Shown here in pieces: positions 49,042 through 58,997 of a stretch of 64,000 bases of DNA. Position numbers and translations under genes: made by a program. Position 1 is the first letter of the stretch; every line of letters begins with the position of its first letter. The notes under the pieces are model-generated. The model had not been told where the DNA came from. It did no database searches and saw nothing but the letters and a program-made list of their open reading frames with translations. Source of the DNA: an uncultured Mailhella sp. (GTDB taxonomy: Bacteria; Desulfobacterota; Desulfovibrionia; Desulfovibrionales; Desulfovibrionaceae); the NCBI RefSeq assembly GCF_905187505.1, contig NZ_CAJJIC010000001.1, forward strand, positions 1 through 64,000, written 5' to 3'.

Positions 49042-49920
49042 CTACTCCAGATTCTGCACCTGTTCGCGACACTTTTCCAGTTCGTTCTTGCAGTCCACCA
49101 CGATGCGGGAGACCTGCGCGTCCTGGATCTTGTTGCCGCAGGTATTGATTTCGCGGAAGCTCTCCTGAAGCGTGAAGTCCAGCTTGCGCCCCGCATCCTC
49201 TCCGCTCTCCATGAGCGAGGCCAGACGCAGCAGATGAGAATGCAGGCGTATGAGTTCTTCCGTCACGTCCAGCTTGTCGGCCATGATGACCATTTCCTGA
49301 AGAAAGCGTCCTTCCTCAAGCTCGACGCCGAGATTGCTCATCATGTCGGAAAGGCGTTCGCGCACCTGCTCGAACCTGGCGGCCTTCACCTCGGGCGCAC
49401 GCTCCTCGATGGCGGAAACCCATTCGGCCATGCGGCCGAAGCGCACTTCAAGATCGCCCGCAAGCGCTGCGGCCTCCGTCTCGCGGGACTCGTTCCAGTC
49501 GGAAAGAGCGAATTCCAGTCCGAGGGCGAGGGGCTCGAAAAGCGCATCGTCGTCTTCCTCTCCCGCCGAGCTCCAGAGCACGGGAAGCTGCATGAGCGTC
49601 ATGTAGTCCACCTCGAAAATGTCGCCTCTCGACGAGGCAAAGGCCTTCACGGCGTCCAGCATGGCCGCGGCCTGCGCGCTGTCGAAACTTGTGCGCTCTT
49701 CCCGGGAAAACTGAATGTTCAGCGTAAGTTCCACGCGACCGCGCGAGGCGAAGCGCCGCACGATCTTTTCAAAGCGGGCCTCCATGTTGCGGGCCTGCGG
49801 GGGGAGCTTCCACTTGAGGTCGAGAAAGCGGCTGTTGACGCTGCGGATCTCCCAGGTCTGGACCATGTCGCCGTTGTCCTGCTGAAAACGGCCGAAGCCC
49901 GTCATGCTGCGAAGCGGCAT
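49042..49920 (-). CDS. yicC: YicC-family endoribonuclease
   Basis: 292 residues. YicC_N motif at the N-terminus ([11 protein letters not shown]) and the DUF1732 C-terminus with [21 protein letters not shown] define the family; E. coli YicC has been linked to RNA decay. The C-terminal metal-binding Glu residues appear present. It begins 1 nt after mtaB and is followed by remA 2 nt later, so it is co-transcribed. Confidence 0.9.
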   Translation of the reverse strand: MPLRSMTGFGRFQQDNGDMVQTWEIRSVNSRFLDLKWKLPPQARNMEARFEKIVRRFASRGRVELTLNIQFSREERTSFDSAQAAAMLDAVKAFASSRGDIFEVDYMTLMQLPVLWSSAGEEDDDALFEPLALGLEFALSDWNESRETEAAALAGDLEVRFGRMAEWVSAIEERAPEVKAARFEQVRERLSDMMSNLGVELEEGRFLQEMVIMADKLDVTEELIRLHSHLLRLASLMESGEDAGRKLDFTLQESFREINTCGNKIQDAQVSRIVVDCKNELEKCREQVQNLE

Positions 49921-49921
49921 A

Positions 49922-51268
49922 CTATTCTCCTGGTGGATGGTTCGTAAGGTCTTCTCCCCCTGCGGGGCGAACGATGATCAAATTTCCTTCCACGCGCACG
50001 GGAGAAACCCGGACAAGTTCATGCCCGCGCCTCGCCGCGCACGATTCGTCTTCCATGCGGCAGTCGGCATACCACTCGTTGTTGCCGTGTCTTGCGTCCG
50101 CGCTGTCGAACGCTACGGTCATGCCGGGCATGGCAAGCTGAGCCTGAAGAAACTTCCCGTGCTTTTCCGCCATGAGGGCTCGAACCCTCGCGGCGTGCTC
50201 CTGACGCACCTTTTTGGGGAGCTGATCCTTCAGTTCGGCCGCGCGCGTTCCGGGGCGCACGGAATAGGGAAACACGTGGGCGTAGGTCATAGGCAGAGCG
50301 CGCAGCATCGCCAGCGTCTCTTCGGTCTCCTCTTCGGTTTCTCCGGGGAATCCCATGAGAATGTCGGCCCCGAGCCCCATCACCGGCCAGAAGCGGCGCA
50401 TCTTCGCCACGGCGTCGGTCACGCTTTCCGGCGAATAGGGAGAACGCCCCATGCGACGCAGAACGGCCATGCTGCCGCTCTGAAGAGAAAGGTGCAGATG
50501 CGGACACACCATGCGGCAGCCTTCCAGCGTTTCAAGGCATTCCGCCGCCGTCACCTGCGCAGGGTCCAGAGAGCTCAGGCGAAATCTCGCCCTGTCCCGC
50601 CACTCCGGTGAAAACTCCGCGTCCATGCGCCGAAGCAGCGTCCAGAAATTCCTTCCGTCTGCGCCGTCGGCGTGGAACTGACGCAGATTCACCCCGGAAA
50701 TCATGATTTCCCGGTATCCGTTCTCAAGCAGCCGCCGCGTTTCGGCCAGAATGTCGTCCACCGGACGGCTGCGCGCCGGTCCGCGCGTGAGCGGGATGAT
50801 GCAGTAGGCACAGCCCTGGGAACAGCCGTCCTGCACCTTGACCACGGGCCTCGCCCGACGGAAGGAGCGTATGGCAAAGGGCGCAAAGCGGGGCCTGCCC
50901 TCCTCCGCAACGGAAAAGTCCGTCATTTCCAGCGGATGCCCCCGCAGAAGCACGAACTTGTCCCTCTGCGGAATCACCGCGGCAACGCCGGGCAGCCTGA
51001 AATCCGCAGGTTCCGCCGAGGCTGCGCAGCCTGCGGCAAAAATGCGCGCTTCGGGGTTGAGACGCCCGAGCTTTCTCGTCATCTGTCTTGCGTCGCTCAC
51101 GGCTTCGGCCGTCACGGCGCAGGAATCCACAAGCATCACGTCCGCTTCGGCGGGGTCGTCGGTTTCCGTGCCGCCCAGACTCTGCCACCATTCCCGTATG
51201 GCCTGCGTTTCATACTGGTTCACACGGCAGCCGTAGGTGACGGCGTAAAATTTAAACGTCCTTTCCAT
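49922..51268 (-). CDS. mtaB: tRNA t6A37 methylthiotransferase MtaB
   Basis: Radical-SAM methylthiotransferase converting t6A to ms2t6A at tRNA position 37. Three parts are visible: an N-terminal UPF0004 domain with YGCRVNQYETQ, DSCAVTAEA and AAGCAAS supplying one [4Fe-4S], the radical-SAM CSQGCAYC, and a C-terminal TRAM domain (RVEGNLIIV). The YGCRVNQYE motif fits MtaB rather than MiaB or RimO. 448 residues. The tsaC product elsewhere in the window makes its t6A substrate. Confidence 0.92.
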   Translation of the reverse strand: MERTFKFYAVTYGCRVNQYETQAIREWWQSLGGTETDDPAEADVMLVDSCAVTAEAVSDARQMTRKLGRLNPEARIFAAGCAASAEPADFRLPGVAAVIPQRDKFVLLRGHPLEMTDFSVAEEGRPRFAPFAIRSFRRARPVVKVQDGCSQGCAYCIIPLTRGPARSRPVDDILAETRRLLENGYREIMISGVNLRQFHADGADGRNFWTLLRRMDAEFSPEWRDRARFRLSSLDPAQVTAAECLETLEGCRMVCPHLHLSLQSGSMAVLRRMGRSPYSPESVTDAVAKMRRFWPVMGLGADILMGFPGETEEETEETLAMLRALPMTYAHVFPYSVRPGTRAAELKDQLPKKVRQEHAARVRALMAEKHGKFLQAQLAMPGMTVAFDSADARHGNNEWYADCRMEDESCAARRGHELVRVSPVRVEGNLIIVRPAGGEDLTNHPPGE

Positions 51269-51270
51269 GA

Positions 51271-52662
51271 TTACCGTCCGCCGATGATGGAATATCCGCG
51301 TATACGCTCAATAAGCAGTCCCTTCGGGTCGACATCGCCTCTCTCGCTGCCGGGCGCAAGTCCCGTGATCACGGCTCTGCCGAGAATGACGCGTCCCTCG
51401 CGTCCGTCGCGCAGTCTGCTGCGCACGCCCCAGATATCGTGGAAGAACACGGGTCTTCCGTCAAAGCGGCCCACGTAGAGCCCGATGTGGCCGGGCAGCC
51501 ACAGAAGCGTGCGGAAGGGTTCGGCCCCGCGAAGTATGGCGTCCGCCTTGTTTTCGGCGGAAAGATCCTGAACGCTGTGAAAATCTCCGGCCTTTGCCTG
51601 CGCCGCGGAATTTCTGGGCAGCCATATGCCGAAGGGCGCGAACAGGTCGCGCATCATGGCCGAACAGTCTCTGTTGCCGTACATGCCGCCCCAGCCGTAA
51701 TTCTCGCCCATCATGCGGTCGCCTATGACGGCCACGGCCTGGGCGGAAAGCGGCTGCGGCATGGGCAGCACGCTCCCCTCTTCCACAAAGGCATGTGCCG
51801 CGGCCGCACGCCCGTCCGCACCGCGCACGGGCACAAGCACCGTCTGCCCGCTCATGGGCAGCACCGTGCCTATGTCCGCCAGAGCGAGAAACGCGCCCGC
51901 CGAACGCAGGGAAACGCCTTCCCTCACCACGCAGCCCAGTAAAGCCGACTGCCACAGATTTTTAAACGACTCGTCCACGAAGGCCACGCTTCCGGCCTCC
52001 ACCCAGCCCCAGGCCATGGGGCTCTGCACCAGAAGCCACGCACCGTCGCGGCTTGCGTGATGCACCATGAGCGGCGTGCCTGCCGCCATGGAGCTCTGCT
52101 GGAAGTCGTCGAAGGGCCAGCCCTGCCCCGCGCCCTCGATTCTTGCAAAACGCGGCTTCACGGTAGGAGCGAGACGAAGATCGGCATGACGGACCACAAT
52201 GGCCGCCCGGCGCTCCTGCGAAACGTCGTCCAGCGCGGCGTTGTATCTCATTTTCTCCCACGCCGCGTCGCTCCAGGGGCGCAGGTTCTCTGCGTAGCCG
52301 CGCCTGCCGGGAGCCCAGTTCAGCACGGCCTCAAATTCCCGCAGCGTGGCGCGGGACATCTTGCCCGCCTTCCAGGGCGCAAGGAAATTCCTGCGGAACT
52401 TCTGCATATCCGCTGCAGCTGCAGCCGACGAACGCAGAAGCGCGCTTCCGCCGGCCTTCTCGGCAAACACGGCAAGACTCTGGGGAATGGTCTGCACGTC
52501 CCGCACTTCGCCGGCCGCGTTCTGTTTCTGCTGCGGCACTTTGGGCTGACCGGCACAGCCGCCGGCAAGCACCGCCCCGGAGAGCACAAGCCCAAGAACG
52601 ACGGCCTTCGCGCCGAAAAATTCCGTCAGCGTTCCGAGCGTCGGATGATGCACTGCTGTCAT
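51271..52662 (-). CDS. NlpC/P60 lipoprotein with SH3 domains
   Basis: 463-residue secreted cell-wall hydrolase. N-terminal signal with lipobox (AVLAGGC) makes it a lipoprotein; then a helical region, two SH3-like segments (about 160-300, e.g. GWVEAGSVAFVDESF) and a C-terminal NlpC/P60 peptidase domain with catalytic Cys in YGNRDCSAM and His in LPGHIGLYVG. Related Desulfovibrio proteins cleave gamma-D-Glu-diamino acid bonds in peptidoglycan stem peptides. I start at 52662 (GAGGAG upstream); it overlaps recD2 by 4 nt. Confidence 0.88.
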   Translation of the reverse strand: MTAVHHPTLGTLTEFFGAKAVVLGLVLSGAVLAGGCAGQPKVPQQKQNAAGEVRDVQTIPQSLAVFAEKAGGSALLRSSAAAAADMQKFRRNFLAPWKAGKMSRATLREFEAVLNWAPGRRGYAENLRPWSDAAWEKMRYNAALDDVSQERRAAIVVRHADLRLAPTVKPRFARIEGAGQGWPFDDFQQSSMAAGTPLMVHHASRDGAWLLVQSPMAWGWVEAGSVAFVDESFKNLWQSALLGCVVREGVSLRSAGAFLALADIGTVLPMSGQTVLVPVRGADGRAAAAHAFVEEGSVLPMPQPLSAQAVAVIGDRMMGENYGWGGMYGNRDCSAMMRDLFAPFGIWLPRNSAAQAKAGDFHSVQDLSAENKADAILRGAEPFRTLLWLPGHIGLYVGRFDGRPVFFHDIWGVRSRLRDGREGRVILGRAVITGLAPGSERGDVDPKGLLIERIRGYSIIGGR

Positions 52663-54980
52663 GATTTCTCCTCGTCCTTTCCCGCGCGGCGTCTGCCGGA
52701 GCCCACCTCGGGCAGCATGTCGGCATGCACCGAACCTTCGCTGCCGGCAAGCCTGTGCGCGAGCCAGGTGTAGCGTCTGCGGATATGATTGTTTTTCACC
52801 GCCATGGACAGCGCGCGCCATTCTCCCACCAGCACGACCATCTTTTTGCCGCGCGTCACGGCCGTATACAGCAGATTGCGCTGAAGGAGCATGTAGTGCT
52901 GCATCATGAGCGGAATGACCACCACGGGATACTCGCCGCCCTGCGACTTGTGTATGGAAATGGCGTAGGCGGGAACGAGCTCGTCCATCTCTTCCCAGAG
53001 ATAGTTCACGTTGCGGTCGTCGAAACGGACGGTGACCTCGCGTTCCTCGGCATCCAGATAGATGATGGTTCCGGTATCGCCGTTGAACACGTCCTTGTCA
53101 TAGTTGTTGCGCACCTGCATGACCTTGTCGTTCAGGCGGAACTGCCGTTCTCCGCGCACCAGGGACGAAGGCTGCGGATTCACGGCGTCCTGAATGCGCC
53201 GGTTCAGGCTGTTCACGCCCACGGCGCCGCGCAGCATGGGCGAGAGCACCTGAATGTCCTCGGTATGGAAACCGAACTTGCGGGGAATGCGGTTTCTCAC
53301 AAGATCGACCACAAGATCCGCGGCTGCCTCCGGGTCTTCCTGACGGAAGAAATAAAAGTCCGTCTTCTGCCCGGCCCGCTGATGCAGCTCCGGCAGACTG
53401 CCTCTGTTGATGAGGTGCGCGTTGCAGATGATGTCGCTCTGCGCCGCCTGACGGAACACTTCCAGAAGCTCGACCACGGGAACCACGCCGGAGGCGATGA
53501 CGTCGCGCAGGACGTTGCCCGGCCCTACGGAAGGAAGCTGATTCACGTCGCCCACAAGAATGAAGGTGGCCCCCACGGGAGCGGCCTTCACCAGATGATA
53601 CATGAGCATGGTGTCCATCATGGAGGCCTCGTCCACCACCAGAAGTCCGCAGGCGAGAGGATTGTTCTCGTTGCGGTTGAAGCCGTCCTCCGCCGGACTG
53701 TATTCCAGCAGACGATGTATGGTCTTGGCCTCCAGCCCGCTCGCCTCGGACATTCTCTTGGCGGCGCGGCCCGTTGGCGCGGCAAGGAGCACGCGTGCCT
53801 TGGCCTCCAGAAAAACCTTGATGATGGCGTTCAGGATGGTGGTCTTGCCCGTGCCGGGACCGCCGGTGAGCACCATGACCTTGGAGGATGCCGCGGTATA
53901 CACGGCCTGCTTCTGCTCTTCTGCCAGCGTCATGGGCATGGAGTCTATGACCTTTCTCACGAGCTTCTTCGGCTCGGGAATGCGCACGGACTTCGGAGAG
54001 TGCAGGAGCCTCTGCATGTAGAAGGCTATTTTGGACTCGTAAACATAGTTGCGCGTAAGGTACACGCCCTCGTGATCTCCAAGATCCTCGATGACCACGC
54101 GCTCTTCCCGCTCCAGATCGACCACGGCCTCGTCGGCCATGTCCGCGGGAATGGAAAGCCTGGCCACGGCCTCTTCCACAAGAAGATTGCGAGGGTAGTA
54201 AATGTGCCCGTCCTCGGTGAGGCGCATGAGCAGGTAGAGCACGCCCGCCTCGGCGCGCAGCGGGCTCGACTCGTCGAAGCCGAGCTTGCGGGCAAGCGCA
54301 TCCGCGGTGGTGAAGCCTATGCCGTGTATGTCCATGGCGAGGCGGTAGGGATTCTCGCGCACCACGGCAAGGGCCTGCGCGCCGTACTGGCGATAGATGC
54401 GCACCGACATGTTGGCGGTCACGCCGTGGGGCTGAAGAAAGATCATGAGCTCGCGTATGCCCTGATGCTCCGCCCAGGAAGCCTTCATGGCCTCAAGGCG
54501 CTTCTTGCCGAATCTCGGCAGCTCCAGCATGCGGTCCGGATCGTGATCCATGACGTCGAGCGTGTCCGCGCCGAAATGCGACACGATGCGGTCGGCCCAC
54601 TTGGGGCCTATGCCCTTGATGCAGCCGGAGGCAAGAAAGAGACGTATGCCCTCTTCCGTGGCCGGAAGTTCCTCCTCACAGGAGGTCATCTGAATCTGCC
54701 TGCCGAATTTAGGATGATTGATCCAGCGACCCTTCACGCGAAGACGGGCGCCGGGCTGAGGCGAGGACAGACTGCCCACGACCACCACCGGGTCTTCCCG
54801 CCCCTCGACACGGAGCCGGAATACCGTCCAGCCGTTTTCCTCGTTGTGAAAGACCACCCTCTCCAGAGTGCCGGAAAACTCCTCCGGCCTGTCGGTGTCT
54901 TCCGAGGCCAGCATATCCATCTGTTCCATGATTTTCGCCCGGGCCGCGTTATGAAAAAAGAAAAGCCGGGCAGCCCTCAT
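52659..54980 (-). CDS. recD2: ATP-dependent RecD2-type DNA helicase
   Basis: SF1B 5'-3' helicase without RecBC. N-terminal OB-like part (about 30-100), helix-hairpin-helix motifs (GCIKGIGPKWADRIV; HGIGFTTADALA), then helicase motifs: Walker A GGPGTGKTT near 371, VVDEASMMD, LVGDVNQLPSVG and SIHKSQGGEYP. 773 residues. Start at 54980 has AGAGG upstream; an ATG at 54929 is possible and would remove 17 residues. RecD2 proteins act in repair and replication-fork restart. Confidence 0.94.
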   Translation of the reverse strand: MRAARLFFFHNAARAKIMEQMDMLASEDTDRPEEFSGTLERVVFHNEENGWTVFRLRVEGREDPVVVVGSLSSPQPGARLRVKGRWINHPKFGRQIQMTSCEEELPATEEGIRLFLASGCIKGIGPKWADRIVSHFGADTLDVMDHDPDRMLELPRFGKKRLEAMKASWAEHQGIRELMIFLQPHGVTANMSVRIYRQYGAQALAVVRENPYRLAMDIHGIGFTTADALARKLGFDESSPLRAEAGVLYLLMRLTEDGHIYYPRNLLVEEAVARLSIPADMADEAVVDLEREERVVIEDLGDHEGVYLTRNYVYESKIAFYMQRLLHSPKSVRIPEPKKLVRKVIDSMPMTLAEEQKQAVYTAASSKVMVLTGGPGTGKTTILNAIIKVFLEAKARVLLAAPTGRAAKRMSEASGLEAKTIHRLLEYSPAEDGFNRNENNPLACGLLVVDEASMMDTMLMYHLVKAAPVGATFILVGDVNQLPSVGPGNVLRDVIASGVVPVVELLEVFRQAAQSDIICNAHLINRGSLPELHQRAGQKTDFYFFRQEDPEAAADLVVDLVRNRIPRKFGFHTEDIQVLSPMLRGAVGVNSLNRRIQDAVNPQPSSLVRGERQFRLNDKVMQVRNNYDKDVFNGDTGTIIYLDAEEREVTVRFDDRNVNYLWEEMDELVPAYAISIHKSQGGEYPVVVIPLMMQHYMLLQRNLLYTAVTRGKKMVVLVGEWRALSMAVKNNHIRRRYTWLAHRLAGSEGSVHADMLPEVGSGRRRAGKDEEKS

Positions 54981-54989
54981 GCCGGCCTC

Positions 54990-55019
54990 TTTACAACTCC
55001 CTTGATGTACTACTATAAA
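54990..55019 (+). promoter_or_regulatory. Promoter of aminotransferase-hom operon
   Basis: TTTACA (54990-54995), 18-nt spacer, TATAAA (55014-55019). The -10 box overlaps a possible minus-strand TATAGT (complement of 55012-55017) that could serve recD2, suggesting face-to-face promoters. Confidence 0.5.
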
Positions 55020-55024
55020 CGTGA

Positions 55025-55236
55025 AATATCATCAAGGCAGGCTCCGTCGGATGCGCGTCATGCCAGCGCGCCTCCGGCACCGGTCCAGAGTCCGCCATCT
55101 TCCGTATGCCGCGCAAGAGCCCGGCATGCCTGTAATCCTCAGCAGTTCAGACTGCGTCGAAGCAGCCCGGAAGCGTCATGCCAGCGCCATGGGAAAGAGC
55201 GCGGCATGGTCTGGCTTTCCGTACTGTGAGGACAGT
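55025..55236 (+). other. Leader of the aminotransferase-hom operon
   Basis: About 215 nt between the predicted start of transcription and the start codon. It has a 15-nt direct repeat (GCGTCATGCCAGCGC at 55055-55069 and 55173-55187) and a small hairpin (55222-55227 / 55232-55237) whose GAGG loop is the ribosome binding site. No known riboswitch core or leader peptide rich in Thr/Ile was recognised, though an in-frame upstream ORF runs through it. Confidence 0.4.
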
Positions 55237-56412
55237 ATGCCCGAATTTTCGAGGATAGACCGTCTGCCCCCCTACGCCTTCGCCGTGGTGGGAGAAATCA
55301 AGAAGCAGCTGCGTCAGCAGAACATCGACATCGTCGATCTTTCCATGGGCAACCCGGATCTGCCGACGCCCAAGTTCATCGTGGACAAGCTGTGCGAGGC
55401 CGCCCGCAAGCCCGTGAACCACCGCTACTCCGTCTCCCGGGGCATTCCCAACCTGCGCAAGGCCATATGCGACCTTTATGCCCGCCGCTACGACGTGCAC
55501 CTCGACCCGGAAACGCAGGCCATAGCCACCATAGGTTCCAAGGAAGGGCTCGCCCATCTGTGCCTTGCCATGCTGAACCCCGGCGACGTGGTGTTTGCTC
55601 CGGACCCCACCTATCCCATCCATGTGTATGCCCCCGTCATCTGCGGGGCCGACGTGCGCCGCATTCCCGTGGCGGAGGACCGCGACTTCTTTGAAGACCT
55701 GCTCACCGCCACCAGACAGACCTGGCCCAAGCCGAAGCTGCTCATCATAAGCTACCCGCAGAATCCCACCACGCAGGTCGTGGACCTTCCGTTCTTCGAG
55801 CGCATTGTGGAATTCGCCAAGGAGCACAAGATGTGGGTCATCCACGACATGGCCTACGCCGATTTGTGCTACGACGGCTACAAGGCGCCGAGCTTCCTGC
55901 AGGCCAAGGGCGCCGAAGACGTGGGCGTGGAGTTCTATTCCATGACCAAGGGGTATTCCATGGCCGGCTGGCGCATGGGCTTCTGCCTCGGCAACCGCGA
56001 TCTCGTGCACATTCTCACCCGCATCAAGAGCTATCTCGACTACGGCATCTTCCAGCCCATCCAGATAGCCGCAACCGTGGCCCTCAACGCGCCGCGCGAC
56101 GCCGTGGACAAGATCTGCGACGAGTACCGCAAGCGCCGCGACGTGCTCTGCGCGGGGCTCAACCGCATAGGCTGGCCCATCACGCCGCCCAAAGCCACCA
56201 TGTTCGCCTGGGGCCGCATTCCCGAACCCTTCCGTGCCATGGGCTCCATGGAGTTTTCCAAGCTTCTGCTGCAGAAGGCCCACGTGGCCGTGCAGCCCGG
56301 CATCGGCTTCGGACAGATGGGCGACGAATACGTGCGCTTTGCGCTCATTGAAAACCAGAAACGCACCAGACAGGCCCTTCAGGGCATCAAGAAGGTGCTT
56401 CAGGAAGGCTGA
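55237..56412 (+). CDS. Class I/II aminotransferase (AlaC-like)
   Basis: 391-residue PLP enzyme resembling alanine transaminase AlaC and LL-DAP aminotransferases. Motifs are [53 protein letters not shown] and the Schiff-base Lys in [14 protein letters not shown]. Start at 55237 uses GAGG in a small hairpin loop. It precedes hom, so a role in amino-acid synthesis from aspartate or pyruvate is likely. Glutamate-pyruvate transamination is the best guess. Confidence 0.88.
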   Translation: MPEFSRIDRLPPYAFAVVGEIKKQLRQQNIDIVDLSMGNPDLPTPKFIVDKLCEAARKPVNHRYSVSRGIPNLRKAICDLYARRYDVHLDPETQAIATIGSKEGLAHLCLAMLNPGDVVFAPDPTYPIHVYAPVICGADVRRIPVAEDRDFFEDLLTATRQTWPKPKLLIISYPQNPTTQVVDLPFFERIVEFAKEHKMWVIHDMAYADLCYDGYKAPSFLQAKGAEDVGVEFYSMTKGYSMAGWRMGFCLGNRDLVHILTRIKSYLDYGIFQPIQIAATVALNAPRDAVDKICDEYRKRRDVLCAGLNRIGWPITPPKATMFAWGRIPEPFRAMGSMEFSKLLLQKAHVAVQPGIGFGQMGDEYVRFALIENQKRTRQALQGIKKVLQEG

Positions 56413-56534
56413 TCATCACCAGACGGGGCGGACGGCAGAACGCGCACAGGCGCACGGTTCCGCCCGCTCCGGGCCGGTGTGAGGCGGCATCCGCCGTCTG
56501 ACCGGCAGAACCTTTTTCCTCCTTTGGAGCTTGC

Positions 56535-57854
56535 ATGTCTCAGAACCTTTGCATCGGCATAGCCGGCCTCGGTACGGTCGGCAGCGGTCTCGTGGAAATG
56601 CTGCAAAAGAATCACGACGAAATTCTGCGCAGAACGGGCCGTGAAATCACGATCAAGGCGGTGGCCGTACACAATCTCGCCAAGAAGCGGGATCTGCCCG
56701 AAGGCATCGTTCTCACCGACAACGCCCTGTCCCTCGCCGACGATCCCGACATTCAGGTGGTCGTGGAGCTCATGGGCGGAACCACGGTGGCCAGAGAACT
56801 CATCATGCGCTCCATGGAAAACGGCAAGTCCGTCGTCACCGCCAACAAGGCGCTTCTGGCGGAATACGGGCGGGAAATCTTCGCGCTTGCCTCAAGGAAG
56901 AACGTGGCCCTCGGCTACGAGGCCAGTTCCGCCGGAGCCATTCCCGTCATTCAGACCCTGCGCGACAGCCTTGCCGGCAACCACATCACGTCTGTGATGG
57001 GCATCTTGAACGGCACGTCCAACTACATACTCTCCGAAATGAACAGCCACGGCTTCGACTTTCCCACCGCGCTCAAGGAAGCCCAGGACCTCGGCCTTGC
57101 CGAAGCCGATCCCTCGCTGGACATCGACGGACAGGACGCCGCCCACAAGCTGGTTCTGCTCATCCGCCTCGCATGGGGCGTGCATTACGATTTCTCGCAG
57201 CTCTCCATCGAGGGCATACGCGGCCTCAATCCTCTGGACATCCAGTTCGCCCGTGAGTTCGGCTACCGCATCAAGCTCATCGGACAGGCCCGCGACGAAA
57301 ACGGCAAGATCGAAGCCGGCGTGTTCCCGGCGCTCGTGCACCACTCCATGCTGCTTGCCAGAGTGAACGGCGCGTACAACGCCGTGCGCATCGAAGGCAA
57401 CGCCGTAGGCTCCCTGTTCCTGCACGGTCTCGGCGCGGGCAGCCGTCCTACGGCGAGCGCCGTGCTCGGCGACCTGCTGGCCCTTGCCCGCCGCGACAGC
57501 GTCCACAGCGCCGATGCCAACACCGGCTTCGTGCAGGAGCTGCCCGACGCAGAAATTCTGCCTTCCGACGAGGCGGAAAGCCCCTGGTACGTGCGCGCCA
57601 CCGTGCGCGACACGCCCGGCGTTCTGCGCGACATCGCCACCGTGTTCGCCAAGGAAGGCATAAGCTTTGCCCAGCTCATCCAGAAGGCCGCCACAAGGGA
57701 CGACTGCGTCTCGCTCGTGCTCATGACGCATGAAACCACCGGCCGGGCCATCAAGAAGGCCACGCGCATCCTGCATGAAGACGGCACGCTGCTCGTGCCC
57801 GCCACCTGCTTCCGCATTCTTGCTTCCAGCGGCAACGAAGCCGAAGGCGCGTAA
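56535..57854 (+). CDS. hom: Homoserine dehydrogenase
   Basis: Reduces aspartate semialdehyde to homoserine in threonine and methionine synthesis. N-terminal Rossmann GLGTVGSGLV, catalytic domain with ANKALLAEYG, NGTSNYILSEM and EADPSLDIDGQDAAHKL (active-site Lys), and a C-terminal ACT domain (about 355-430) that usually senses threonine. 439 residues is normal for the ACT-containing form. GGAG lies 6 nt upstream. Confidence 0.97.
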   Translation: MSQNLCIGIAGLGTVGSGLVEMLQKNHDEILRRTGREITIKAVAVHNLAKKRDLPEGIVLTDNALSLADDPDIQVVVELMGGTTVARELIMRSMENGKSVVTANKALLAEYGREIFALASRKNVALGYEASSAGAIPVIQTLRDSLAGNHITSVMGILNGTSNYILSEMNSHGFDFPTALKEAQDLGLAEADPSLDIDGQDAAHKLVLLIRLAWGVHYDFSQLSIEGIRGLNPLDIQFAREFGYRIKLIGQARDENGKIEAGVFPALVHHSMLLARVNGAYNAVRIEGNAVGSLFLHGLGAGSRPTASAVLGDLLALARRDSVHSADANTGFVQELPDAEILPSDEAESPWYVRATVRDTPGVLRDIATVFAKEGISFAQLIQKAATRDDCVSLVLMTHETTGRAIKKATRILHEDGTLLVPATCFRILASSGNEAEGA

Positions 57855-57971
57855 CCTCATTCCGTCCGGACGAAGACCCTCCTCAAAAAGAACCTCGTCC
57901 CGGACGCGCCGTCCCCTGCCGAAAGATGCCGTCCTTCAAGTTTCACATCAACGTCAACCACCGAGGTTTTC

Positions 57972-58340
57972 ATGACTTTTTTTGATCACGTCCACCTCTG
58001 CTGCACCGACCTCGACGCCATGATCAACTTCTGGAAGCAGGCCTTCGGCGCTGAATTCGTGCGCTATCGCAAATTCGGAGGCGCCGACGGTGCGGTCGTC
58101 ACGCTCTCCGGCGTTCAGATCTTCCTCAAGAAAATTCCCGAGGGCGCACCTCTGCCCGACGGCTCCGCCTGCGGAGTCAACCACCTGGGCATCCGCGTGG
58201 ACGATCCCAACATCATGGCGGAAAAGCTCGTGAACGAATTCGGAGGAAAGCTGCTCAACAAGGCCAGCGACGACTGTTCCTTCGTCGCCGTGCCGCAGGG
58301 CGTCACCTTCGAGCTCATGCGCGTAGGCGCCGAAGTCTGA
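57972..58340 (+). CDS. VOC (glyoxalase-like) family protein
   Basis: 122-residue single-domain member of the vicinal oxygen chelate superfamily: beta-alpha-beta-beta-beta modules with His at DHVHLCCTDL, a central NHLGIRVDD and Glu in TFELMRV as candidate metal ligands. The superfamily includes glyoxalases, epimerases and resistance proteins; substrate unknown. Ends at a strong terminator. Confidence 0.78.
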   Translation: MTFFDHVHLCCTDLDAMINFWKQAFGAEFVRYRKFGGADGAVVTLSGVQIFLKKIPEGAPLPDGSACGVNHLGIRVDDPNIMAEKLVNEFGGKLLNKASDDCSFVAVPQGVTFELMRVGAEV

Positions 58341-58366
58341 GCTCTTCCTTTTCACTTTCTGAAGAA

Positions 58367-58405
58367 AAGAAGGCCTTTTTCTGCGTGAAAAAGGCCTTCT
58401 TCTTT
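58367..58405 (+). terminator. Terminator after the VOC gene
   Basis: A perfect 15-bp stem (58367-58381 / 58387-58401) with a 5-nt loop, followed by a T-rich tract. Strong intrinsic terminator ending the aminotransferase-hom-VOC stretch. Confidence 0.92.
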
Positions 58406-58617
58406 ACAACTCCGGAACAGAACGACTCCCTTTTTTCTGCCTTTTCCCGTTCCTTCCGCCTTCCGCCGCAATCACGGAGAAAAGACCTGTTCTGATCCCG
58501 GCATTGCCGTGTTCTTCCCTTCGCGCGAACGCCGCTTTTTCAAGAACGCCGCAGCGGAAGACGACAAAAAAACCGCTTCGCACATCACCCCGTTTTTCAG
58601 TCCTCACGGCCGTTCTC

Positions 58618-58646
58618 TTGACAGTCGTTTCCACTGAGGATAATGT
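58618..58646 (+). promoter_or_regulatory. Promoter of tRNA-Arg
   Basis: Consensus TTGACA (58618-58623), 17-nt spacer, TAATGT (58641-58646), ending 10 nt before the mature tRNA. Very convincing stable-RNA promoter. Confidence 0.8.
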
Positions 58647-58656
58647 CTTCCCTCGT

Positions 58657-58733
<77 letters not shown>

Positions 58734-58745
58734 AGCATCAGCCTG

Positions 58746-58779
58746 AAAAGCGGTTCGGCGCACAGCCGGGCCGCTTTTT
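58746..58779 (+). terminator. Terminator after tRNA-Arg
   Basis: A GC-rich stem of about 12 bp with two G-U pairs (from AAGCGGTTCGGC to GCCGGGCCGCTT) ending in a run of five T. Lies 13 nt past the CCA end. Confidence 0.88.
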
Positions 58780-58997
58780 GCGTATGCATGCCATGCCGAA
58801 AGCCCACACAGAAGGCCAGCGGACTCAGCCTCGGTCAGCGCTCTGCCGCCACGGCATAAGTCTTCCCAGCCCTTTCGGGCATCTCCCCATCCCTGCGGCG
58901 TCTTCCTCAGGAGAATATTGCCTGACGAACTCATGCATGGTATGGGCATAGGCGTTGAACATTTTCTTTTCTTCACGGACAAGAGCGGGACAGCGAC

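Noticed and set aside
55055..55187. 15-nt direct repeat as a CRISPR or mobile-element trace
   Set aside because: Only two copies, no spacer-like array and no transposase or cas genes nearby.
55025..55236. Cobalamin or SAM riboswitch in the aminotransferase-hom leader
   Set aside because: The conserved core sequences of these families are absent.
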